This document shows, piece after piece, positions 51,701 to 62,200 of a stretch of DNA of 64,000 nt; position 1 is the first letter of the stretch; every line of letters begins with the position of its first letter. Both the position numbers and the translations under genes were made by a program. Under the pieces are notes generated by a model. The model saw only the letters and a program-made list of their open reading frames with translations. It was not told the origin of the DNA and searched no databases. The DNA comes from Clusia tigrina (taxonomy: Eukaryota; Arthropoda; Insecta; Diptera; Clusiidae), in assembly GCA_920105625.2 (NCBI GenBank), contig OV050030.1, forward strand, positions 216,054,325-216,118,324, given 5' to 3'.

Positions 51701-51957
51701 TTTACTGGAGCGCCCTAAAACCTTGAAATTTTGTGACAATAAATTACTCGAGCATCTCGTCAATTTAACCTATCGCTCATAGCTATGCCTCCCTTGAGTC
51801 CCAAATCAAACACTGATAAAACTTCAAATGGCCCTAACTTCTATACCAATCAAATTTTGCAACATTCAAATGCTTGTAACTTTTTACTGGAGCGTCATAA
51901 AATCTTGAAATTTTGTGACAATAAACTACTCGAGCCTTTTATCAATTTAAGATATCG
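45786..51957 (+). repeat. 3086-bp (about 16-monomer) tandem duplication, apparently identical copies
   Basis: Copy A is about 45786-48871 and copy B about 48872-51957. Every diagnostic change I compared is present in both at an offset of 3086 bp: ATTGAGCTCTTG (45928/49014), AATGGATCATATC, CTACAATTGAGTCC, ACTTTAGCGTAAAAAAAAC, GGACCGTTATAAGACC, GGCGCTAAC, GATAATGCTTC and GCGCCCTAAAACC. I saw no difference in these spot checks. The edges are ambiguous by about 50 bp. This is the freshest duplication in the window, unless it is an assembly duplicate. Confidence 0.92.
45931..45936 (+). repeat. 26-bp deletion replacing the XhoI site with a SacI site (GAGCTC)
   Basis: The unit reads ATAAAATATTGAGCTCTTG where others read from TTGAAATTTTGTG through CTCGAGCCTCTTG. 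It removes the right dyad arm, the AATAAA and the XhoI site. The same junction lies at 49017, inside the second 3086-bp copy, so it predates that duplication. Confidence 0.9.
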
Positions 51958-52414
51958 CTCATAGCTATGCTACCCTTGAGTCCCAAATCAAACACTGATA
52001 AAACTTAAAATGGCCCTAACTTCTATACGGTGCGTCTTACACCTATCAAAGTTTGCAACAATCAAATGCTTGCAACTTTTTACTGGAGCGTAATAAAAAC
52101 TTGAAATTTTGTGACAATAAAGTACTCGAGCCTCTTATCAATTTAAGCTATCGCTCATAACTATGCTACCCTTGAGTCCCAAATCAAAGACTGATAATAC
52201 TTCATATGGCCCTAACTTCTATACGGTGCGTCCTATACCTATCAAAGTTGGCAACAATCAAATGCTTGTAACTTTTTACTGGAGCGTCATAAAACCTTGA
52301 AATTTTGTGACAATAAATTACTCGAGCCTCTCGTCAATTTAAGCTATCGCTCATAGCTATGCCACCCTTGAGTCCCAAATAAAACACTGATAAAACTTCA
52401 AATGGCCCTAACTT

Positions 52415-52420
52415 CTATAC
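52415..52420 (+). repeat. Recurrent 14-bp deletion between CTATAC direct repeats (example)
   Basis: Most monomers of one type have CTATAC, 8 bp (GGTGCGTC), then CTATAC again. Here, and at about 38165, 40415, 41185, 48755, 51841, 54515, 55481, 56061, 57009, 58717, 59683, 60825 and 63149, one CTATAC and the 8-bp spacer are missing. Deletion between short direct repeats (replication slippage or single-strand annealing) is the natural explanation. Many of these copies are then spread by block duplication. Confidence 0.85.
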
Positions 52421-53490
52421 CTATCCAAGTTTGCTACAATCAAATGTTAGTAACTTTTTACTGGAGCGTCATAAAATCTTGAAATTTTGTGACATAGCCT
52501 CTTATTAATTTAAGCTATCGCTCATAGCTATGCTACCCTTGAGTCCCAAATCAAACACTGATAAAACTTTAAATGGCCCTAGCTTCTATACGGTGCATCC
52601 TACGCCTATCAAAGTTTGCAACAGTCAAATGCTTCTAACTTTTTACTGGAGCGTCATAAAATCTGGAAATTTTGTGACAATAAACTACTCGAGCCTCTTG
52701 TCAATTGAAGCTATCACTCGTAGCTATGCTACCCTTGAGTCCCAAATCAAACACTGATAGAACTTCAATTGGCCCTAACTTCTATACGGTGCGTCCTATA
52801 CCTATCAAAGTTTTCAACAATCAAATGCTTGTAAATTTTTACTGAAGTGTCATAAAATCTTGAAATTTGGTGACAATAAACTACTCGAGCCTCTTACCAA
52901 TTTAAGCTATGGCTCATAGGTATGCTACCCTTGAGTCCCAAATCAAACACTGACAAACTTCAAATGGCCCTAACTTCTATACGATGCGTCCTACACCTAT
53001 CAAAGTTTGCAACAATCAAATGCTTGTAACTTTTTACTGGAGCGTCATAAAACCTTGAAATTTGGTGACAATAAGGTACTCGAGCCTCTTATCAATTTAA
53101 GCTATGGCTCATAGCTGTGCTACCCTTGAGTCCCAAATCAAACACTGATAAAACTTTAAATGGCCCTAACTTCTATACGGTGCGTCTTACACCTATCAAA
53201 GTTTGCAACAATCAAATGCTTGCAACTTTTTACTGGAGCGTCATAAAACCTTGAAATTTTGTGACAATAAAGTACTCGAGCCTCATCAATTTAAGCTATC
53301 GCTCATAGCTATGCTACCCTTGAGTTCCAAATAAAACAATGATAAAACTTCAAATGGCTCTAACTTCTATACGGTGCGTCCTATACCTATCAAAGATTGC
53401 AACAGTCAAATGCTTGTAACTTTTTACTGGAGCTTAATAAAATCTTGAAAATTAGTGGCAATAAAGTACTCGAGCCTCTTGTCAATTTAA

Positions 53491-53503
53491 GCTATCGCTA
53501 CCC
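53491..53503 (+). repeat. 12-bp deletion removing the CATAGCTATG palindrome
   Basis: The unit reads GCTATCGCTACCC instead of the usual form with CATAGCTATG inside. The lost 12 bp lie between two GCT triplets, again a short direct-repeat deletion. The identical junction at 57692 sits in the duplicated 3639/4201-bp block. Confidence 0.88.
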
Positions 53504-55971
53504 TTGAGTCCCAAATCAAAGACTGATAATACTTCAAATGGCCCTAACTTCTTTGCGGAGTGTCCTACACCTATCAACGTTTGCAACAATCAAATGCTTG
53601 TAACTTTTTACTGGAGCGTCATAGAACCTTGAAATTTTGTGACAATAAATTACTCGAGCCTCTCGTCAATTTAAGCTATCGCTCATAGCTATTCCACCCT
53701 TGAGTCCCAAATCAAACACTGATAAAACTTCAAATGGCCCTAACTTCTATAACAATCAAATTTTGCAACATTCAAATGCTTGTAACTTTTTACTGGAGCG
53801 TCATAAAATCTTGAAATTTTGTGACAATAAACTACTCGAGCCTCTTATCAATTTAAGATATCGCTCATAGCTATGCTACCCTTGAGTCCCAAATCAACAC
53901 TGATACAACTTTAAATGGCCCTAACTTCTATACGGTACGTTTTACACCTATCAAAGTTTGCAACAATCAATTGCCTGCAACTTTTACTGGAGCGTAATAA
54001 AAACTTGAAATTTTGTGACAATAAAGTACTCGAGCCTCTTATCAATTTAAGCTATCGCTCATAACTTTGCTACCCTTGAGTCCCAAATCAAAGACTGATA
54101 ATACTTCAAATGGCCCTAACTTCTATACGGTGCGTCCTATACCTATCAAACTTTTCAACATTCAAATGCATGTAACTTCTTACTGGACAGTCATGAAATC
54201 TTCAAATTTTGTGACAATAAAGTTCTCGAGCCTCTTGTAAATTTAAGCTATCGCTCATAGCTATGCTACCCTTGAGTCCCAAATCAACCACTGCTAAAGC
54301 TTCAAATGGCCCTAACTTCTATACGGTGCGTCGTATACCTATCAAAGTTTGCAACAATGAAATGCTTCTAACTTTTTACTGGAGCGTCCTAAAACCTTGA
54401 AATTTTGTGACAATAAATTACTCGAGCATCTCGTCAATTTAACTTATCGCTCATAGCTATGCCTCCCTTGAGTCCCAAATCAAACACTGATAAAACTTCA
54501 AATGGCCCTAACTTCTATACCAATTAAATTTTGCAACATTCAAATGCTTGTAACTTTTTACTGAAGCGTCATAAAATCTTGAAATTTTGTGACAATAAAC
54601 TACTCGAGCCTCTTATCAATTTAAGATATCGCTCATAGCTATGCTACCCTTGAGTCCCAAATCAAACACTGATAAAACTTTAAATGGCCCTAACTTCTAT
54701 ACGGTGCGTCTTACACCTATCAAAGTTTGCAATAATCAAATGTTTGCAACTTTTTACTGGAGCGTAATAAAATCTTGAAAATTAGTGGCAATAAAGTACT
54801 CGAACCTCTCGTCAATTTAAGCTATCGCTCATAGCTACGCTACCCTTGAGTCCAAAATCAAACATTGAGAAACTTCAAATGGCCCTAACTTCTATACGGT
54901 GCGTCCTACACCTATCAACGTTTGCAACAATAAAATGCTTGTAACTTTTTACTGGAGCGTCATAGAACCTTGAAATTTTGTGACAATAAATTACTCGAGC
55001 CTCTCGTCAATTTAAGCTATCGCTCATAGCTATTCCACCCTTGAGTCCCAAATCAAAGACTGATAATACTTCAAATGGCCCTAACTTCTCTACGGTGCGT
55101 CCTATACCTATCAAACTTTTCAACATTCAAATGCATGTAACTTCTTACTGGACAGTCATGAAATCTTCAAATTTTGTGACAATAAAGTACTCGAGCCTCT
55201 TGTAAATTTAAGCTATCGCTCATAGCTATGCTACCCTTGAGTCCCAAATCAACCACTGCTAAAGCTTCAAATGGCCCTAACTTCTATACGGTGCGTCGTA
55301 TACCTATCAAAGTTTGCAACAATGAAATGCTTCTAACTTTTTACTGGAGCGTCCTAAAACCTTGAAATTTTGTGACAATAAATTACTCGAGCATCTCGTC
55401 AATTTAACCTATCGCTCATAGCTATGCCTCCCTTGAGTCCCAAATCAAACACTGATAAAACTTCAAATGGCCCTAACTTCTATACCAATCAAATTTTGCA
55501 ACATTCAAATGCTTGTAACTTTTTACTGGAGCGTCATAAAATCTTGAAATTTTGTGACAATAAACTACTCGAGCCTCTTATCAATTTAAGATATCGCTCA
55601 TAGCTATGCTACCCTTGAGTCCCAAATCAAACACTGATAAAACTTTAAATGGCCCTAACTTCTATACGGTGCGTCTTACACCTATCAAAGTTTGCAACAA
55701 TCAAATGCTTGCAACTTTTTACTGGAGCGTAATAAAAACTTGAAATTTTGTGACAATAAAGTACTCGAGCCTCTTATCAATTTAAGCTATCGCTCATAAC
55801 TATGCTACCCTTGAGTCCCAAATCAAAGACTGATAATACATCATATGGCCCTAACTTCTATACGGTGCGTCCTATACCTATCCAAGTTGGCAACAATCAA
55901 ATGCTTGTAACTTTTTACTGGAGCGTCATAAAACCTTGAAATTTTGTGACAATAAATTACTCGAGCCTCTC

Positions 55972-57582
55972 GTCAATTTAAGCTATCGCTCATAGCTATG
56001 CCACCCTTGAGTCCCAAATAAAACACTGATAAAACTTCAAATGGCCCTAACTTCTATACCTATCCAAGTTTGCAACAATCAAATTTTAGTAACTTTTTAC
56101 TGGAGCGTCATAAAATCTTGAAATTTTGTGACATAGCCTCTTATTAATTTAAGCTATCGCTCATAGCTATGCTACCCTTGAGTCCCAAATCAAACACTGA
56201 TAAAACTTCAAATGGCCCTAGCTTCTATACGGTGCATCCTACGCCTATCAAAGTTTGCAACAGTCAAATGCTTCTAACTTTTTACTGGAGCGTCATAAAA
56301 TCTGGAAATTTTGTGACAATAAACTACTCGAGCCTCTTGTCAATTGAAGCTATCACTCGTAGCTATGCTACCCTTGAGTCCCAAATCAAACACTGATAGA
56401 ACTTCAATTGGCCCTAACTTCTATACGGTGCGTCCTATACCTATCAAAGTTTTCAATAATCAAATGCTTGTAAATTTTTACTGAAGCGTCATAAAATCTT
56501 GAAATTTGGTGACAATAAAGTACTCGAGCCTCTTACCAATTTAAGCTATGGCTCATAGGTATGCTACCCTTGAGTCCCAAATCAAACACTGACAAACTTC
56601 AAATGGCCCTAACTTCTATACGATGCGTCCTACACCTATCAAAGTTTGCAACAATCAAATGCTTGTAACTTTTTACTAGAGCGTCATAAAACCTTGAAAT
56701 TTGGTGACAATAAGGTACTCGAGCCTCTTATCAATTTAAGCTATGGCTCATAGCTGTGCTACCCTTGAGTCCCAAATCAAACACTGATAAAACTTTAAAT
56801 GGCCCTAACTTCTATACGGTGCGTCTTACACCTATCAAAGTTTGCAACAATCAAATGCTTGCAACTTTTTACTGGAGCGTCATAAAACCTTGAAATTGTG
56901 TGACAATAAAGTACTCGAGCCTCATCAATTTAAGCTATCGCTCATAGCTATGCCACCCTTGAGTCCCAAATAAAACACTGATAAAACTTCAAATGGCCCT
57001 AACTTCTATACCTATCCAAGTTTGCAACAATCAAATGTTAGTAACTTTTTACTGGAGCGTCATAAAATCTTGAAATTTTGTGACATAGCCTCTTATTAAT
57101 TTAAGCTATCGCTCATAGCTATGCTACCCTTGAGTCCCAAATCAAACACTGATAAAACTTCAAATGGCCCTAGCTTCTATACGGTGCATCCTACGCCTAT
57201 CAAAGTTTGCAACAGTCAAATGCTTCTAACTTTTTACTGGAGCGTCATAAAATCTGGAAATTTTGTGACAATAAACTACTCGAGCCTCTTGTCAATTGAA
57301 GCTATCACTCGTAGCTATGCTACCCTTGAGTCCCAAATCAAACACTGATAGAACTTCAATTGGCCCTAACTTCTATACGGTGCGTCCTATACCTATCAAA
57401 GTTTTCAATAATCAAATGCTTGTAAATTTTTACTGAAGCGTCATAAAATCTTGAAATTTGGTGACAATAAAGTACTCGAGCCTCTTACCAATTTAAGCTA
57501 TGGCTCATAGGTATGCTACCCTTGAGTCCCAAATCAAACACTGACAAACTTCAAATGGCCCTAACTTCTATACGATGCGTCC
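55972..57582 (+). repeat. Internal 952-bp (about 5-monomer) repeat inside the second 3639-bp copy
   Basis: Sequence from about 55972 recurs from about 56924 at an offset of 952 bp, including CCCAAATAAAACACTG, the 14-bp-deleted CTTCTATACCTATCC, GTGACATAGCCTC, CTACGCCTATC, AACAGTCAAATGC and CACTCGTAGCTATGC. The match ends near 56630/57582, where the second tract jumps to the AAAGATTGCAACAGTC monomer. The first 3639-bp copy has this segment only once. Confidence 0.87.
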
Positions 57583-58965
57583 TATACCTATCAAAGATTG
57601 CAACAGTCAAATGCTTGTAACTTTTTACTGGAGCTTAATAAAATCTTGAAAATTAGTGGCAATAAAGTACTCGAGCCTCTTGTCAATTTAAGCTATCGCT
57701 ACCCTTGAGTCCCAAATCAAAGACTGATAATACTTCAAATGGCCCTAACTTCTTTGCGGAGTGTCCTACACCTATCAACGTTTGCAACAATCAAATGCTT
57801 GTAACTTTTTACTGGAGCGTCATAGAACCTTGAAATTTTGTGACAATAAATTACTCGAGCCTCTCGTCAATTTAAGCTATCGCTCATAGCTATTCCACCC
57901 TTGAGTACCAAATCAAACACTGATAAAACTTCAAATGGCCCTAACTTCTATAACAATCAAATTTTGCAAATTTCAAATGCTTGTAACTTTTTACTGGAGC
58001 GTCATAAAATCTTGAAATTTTGTGACAATAAACTACTCGAGCCTCTTATCAATTTAAGATATCGCTCATAGCTATGCTACCCTTGACTCCCAAATCAACA
58101 CTGATACAACTTTAAATGGCCCTAACTTCTATACGGTACGCTTTACACCTATCAAAGTTTGCAACAATCAATTGCCTGCAACTTTTACTGGAGCGTAATA
58201 AAAACTTGAAATTTTGTGACAATAAAGTACTCGAGCCTCTTATCAATTTAAACTGTCGCTCATAACTTTGCTACCCTTGAGTCCCAAATCAAAGACTGAT
58301 AATACTTCAAATGGCCCTAACTTCTATACGGTGCGTCCTATACCTATCAAACTTTTCAACATTCAAATGCATGTAACTTCTTACTGGACAGTCATGAAAT
58401 CTTCAAATTTTGTGACAATAAAGTTCTCGAGCCTCTTGTAAATTTAAGCTATCGCTCATAGCTATGCTACCCTTGAGTCCCAAATCAACCACTGCTAAAG
58501 CTTCAAATGGCCCTAACTTCTATACGGTGCGTCGTATACCTATCAAAGTTTGCAACAATGAAATGCTTCTAACTTTTTACTGGAGCGTCCTAAAACCTTG
58601 AAATTTTGTGACAATAAATTACTCAAGCATCTCGTCAATTTAACCTATCGCTCATAGCTATGCCTCCCTTGAGTCCCAAATCAAACACTGATAAAACTTC
58701 AAATGGCCCTAACTTCTATACCAATTAAATTTTGCAACATTCAAATGCTTGTAACTTTTTACTGGAGCGTCATAAAATCTTGAAATTTTGTGACAATAAA
58801 CTACTCGAGCCTCTTATCAATTTAAGATATCGCTCATAGCTATGCTACCCTTGAGTCCCAAATCAAACACTGATAAAACTTTAAATGGCCCTAACTTCTA
58901 TACGGTGCGTCTTACACCTATCAAAGTTTGCAACAATCAAATGCTTGCAACTTTTTACTGGAGCG

Positions 58966-59219
58966 TAATAAAAACTTGAAATTTTGTGACAATAAAGTAC
59001 TCGAGCCTCTTATCAATTTAAGTTATCGCTCATAGCTATGCTACCCTTGAGTCCCAAATCAAACACTGATAAAACTTCAAATGGCCCTAACTTCTATACG
59101 GTGCGTCGTATACCTATCAAAGTTTGCAACAATCAAATGCTTCTAACTTTTTACTGGAGCGTCATAAAACCTTGAAATTTTGTGACAATAAATTACTCGA
59201 GCATCTCGTCAATTTAACC
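58966..59219 (+). repeat. Linker monomers between the 3639-bp and 3464-bp blocks
   Basis: All satellite. The unit at about 59.05-59.22 kb (GTGCGTCGTATACC, AATGCTTCTAAC, CATCTCGTCAATTTAACC) recurs near 62.34-62.51 kb at an offset of 3286 bp, different from the 3464-bp offset of the block that follows, so the two matches come from separate events or from one followed by loss of a monomer. Confidence 0.75.
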
Positions 59220-62200
59220 TATCGCTCATAGCTATGCTACCCTTGAGTCCCAAATCAAACACTGATAAAACTTTAAATGGCCCTAACTTCTATAGGGTGC
59301 GTCTTGCACCTATCAAAGTTTGCAACAATCAAATGCTTGCAACTTTTTACTGGAGCGTAATAAAAACTTGAAATTTTGTGACAATAAAGTACTCGAGCCT
59401 CTTATCAATTTAAGCTATCGCTCATAACTATGCTACCCTTGAGTCCCAAATCAAAGACTGATAATACTTCAAATGGCCCTAACTTCTATACGGTGCGTCC
59501 TATACCTATCAAATTTGGCAACAATCAAATGCTTGTAACTTTTTACTGGAGCGTCATAAAACCTTGAAATTTTGTGACAATAAATTACTCGAGCCTCTCG
59601 TCAATTTAAGCTATCGCTCATTGCTATGCCACCCTTGAGTCCCAAATAAAACACTGATAAAACTTCAAATGGCTCTAACTTCTATACCTATCCAAGTTTG
59701 CAACAATCAAATGCTAGTAACTTTTTACTGGAGCGTCATAAAATCTTGAAATTTTGTGACATAGCCTCTTATCAATTTAAGCTATCGCTCATAGCTATGC
59801 TACCCTTGAGTCCCAACTCAAACACTGATAAAACTTCAAATGGCCCTAGCTTCTATACGGTACATCCTACGCCTATCAAAGTTTGCAACGGTCAAATGCT
59901 TGTAAATTTTTACTGGAGCTTAATAAAATCTTGAATTTTTGTGACAATAAAGTAGTCGAGCCTCTTGTCAATTTAAGCTATCGCTCATAGCTATGCTACC
60001 CTTGAGTCCCAAAGCAAACACTGATAAACTTCAAATGGCCCTAACTTATATACGGTGCGTCCCACAGCTATCAAACTTTTCACCATTCAAATGCTTGTAA
60101 CTTACTGGAGAGTCATAAAATCTTGAAATTTTGTGAAAATAAAATACTCGAGCCTCTTGTAAATTGAAGCTATCACTCATAGCTATGCTACCCTTGAGTC
60201 CCAAATCAAACACTGATAGAACTTCAATTGGCCCTAACTTCTATACGGTGCGTCCTATACCTATCAAAGTTTTCAACAATCAAATGCTTGTAAATTTTTA
60301 CTGGAGCGTCATAAAATCTTGAAATATGGTGACAATAAAGTACTCGAGCCTCTTATCAATTTAAGCTATGGCTCATAGCTATGCTACCCTTGAGTCCCAA
60401 ATCAAACACTGATAAACTTCAAATGGCCCTAACTTCTCTACGATGCTTCCTACACCTATCAAAGTTTGCAACAATCAAATGCTTGTAACTTTTTACGGGA
60501 ACGTCATAAAACCTTGAAATTTGGTGACAATAAGGTACTCGAGCCTCTTATCAATTTAAGCTATCGCTCATAGCTGTGCTACCCTTGAGTCCCAAATCAA
60601 ACACTGTTAAAACTTTAAATGGCCTTAACTTCTATACGGTGCGTCTTACACCTATCAAAGTTTGCAACAATCAAATGCTTGCAACTTTTTACTGGAGCGT
60701 CATAAAACCTTGAAATTTTGTGACAATAAAGTACTCGAGCCTCATCAATTTAAGCTATCGCTCATAGCTATGCTACCCTTGAGTCCCAAATCAAACACTG
60801 ATAAAACTTCAAATGGCCCTAACTTCTATACCAATAAAATTTTGCAACATTCAAATGCTTGTAACTTTTTACTGGCGCGTCATAAAATCTTGAAATTTTG
60901 TGACAATAAACTACTCGAGCCTCTTATCAATTTAAGCTATCGCTCATAGCTATGCTACCCTTGAGTCCCAAATCAAACACTGATAAAACTTCAAATGGCC
61001 CTAGCTTCTATACGGTGCATCCTACGCCTATCAAAGTTTGCAACAGTCAAATGCTTGTAACTTTTTACTGGAGCTTAATAAAATCTTGAATTTTTGTGAC
61101 AATAAAGTAGTCGAGCCTCTTGTCAATTTAAGCTATCGCTCATAGCTATGCTACCCTTGAGTCCCAAATCAAACACTGATAAACTTCGAATGGCCCTAAC
61201 TTCTATACGGTGCGTCCCACACCTATCAAACTTTTCACCATTCAAATGCTTGTAACTTCTTACTGGAGAGTCATAAAATCTTTAAATTTTGTGAAAATAA
61301 AATACTCGAGCCTCTTGTAAATTGAAGCTATCACTCATAGCTATGCTACCCTTGAGTCCCAAATCAAACACTGAAATAACTTCAATTGGCCCTAACTTCT
61401 ATACGGTGCGTCCTATACCTATCAAAGTTTTCAACAATCAAATGCTTGTAAATTTTTACTGGAGCGTCATAAAATCTTGAAATTTGGTGACAATAAAGTA
61501 CTCGAGCCTCTTATCAATTTAAGCTATGGCTCATAGCTATGCTACCCTTGAGTCCCAAATCAAACACTGATAAACTTCAAATGGCCCTAACTTCCATACG
61601 ATGCGTCCTACACCTATCAAAGTTTGCAACAATCAAAAGCTTGCAACTTTTTACTGGAGCGTCAGAAAACCTTGAAATTTTGTGACAATAAAGTACTCGC
61701 GCCTCATCAATTTAAGCTATCGCTCATAGCTATGCTACCCTTGAGTTCCAAATAAAACAATGATAAAACTTCAAATGGCCCTAACTTCTATATGGTGCGT
61801 CCTATACCTATCAAAGATTGCAACAATCAAATGCTTGTAACTTTTTACTGGAGCTTAATAAAATCTTGAAAATTAGTGGCAATAAAGTACTCGAGCCTCT
61901 TGTCAATTTAAGCTATCGCCCATAGCTATGCTACCCTTGAGTCCCAAATCAAACACTGATAAAACATCAAATTGCCCTAACTTCTATACGGTGCGACCTA
62001 CACCTATCAAACTTTTCAACATTCAAATGCTTGTAACTTCTTACTGGAGAGTCATAAAATCTTGAAATTTTGTGACAATAAAGTACTCGAGCCTCTTGTA
62101 AATTTAAGCTATCGCTCATAGCTATGCTACCCTTGAGTCCCAAATCAACCACTGCTATAGCTTCAAATGGCCCTAACTTCTATACGGTGCGTCGTATACC

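Larger units (their letters stand above)
51126..58965 (+). repeat. 3639-bp block in two copies, the second remodelled to ~4201 bp
   Basis: Copy 1 is about 51126-54764 and copy 2 about 54765-58965. The offset is 3639 bp up to about 53.0 kb (for example AAATTAGTGGCAATAAAG at 51140/54779, and the XhoI-less GTGACATAGCCTC at 52489/56128) and 4201 bp from about 53.38 kb onward (GCTATCGCTACCC at 53491/57692). The 562-bp change fits a gain of 952 bp and a loss of about 390 bp in copy 2. The block starts inside the end of the 3086-bp copy B, so the duplications are nested. Confidence 0.86.
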
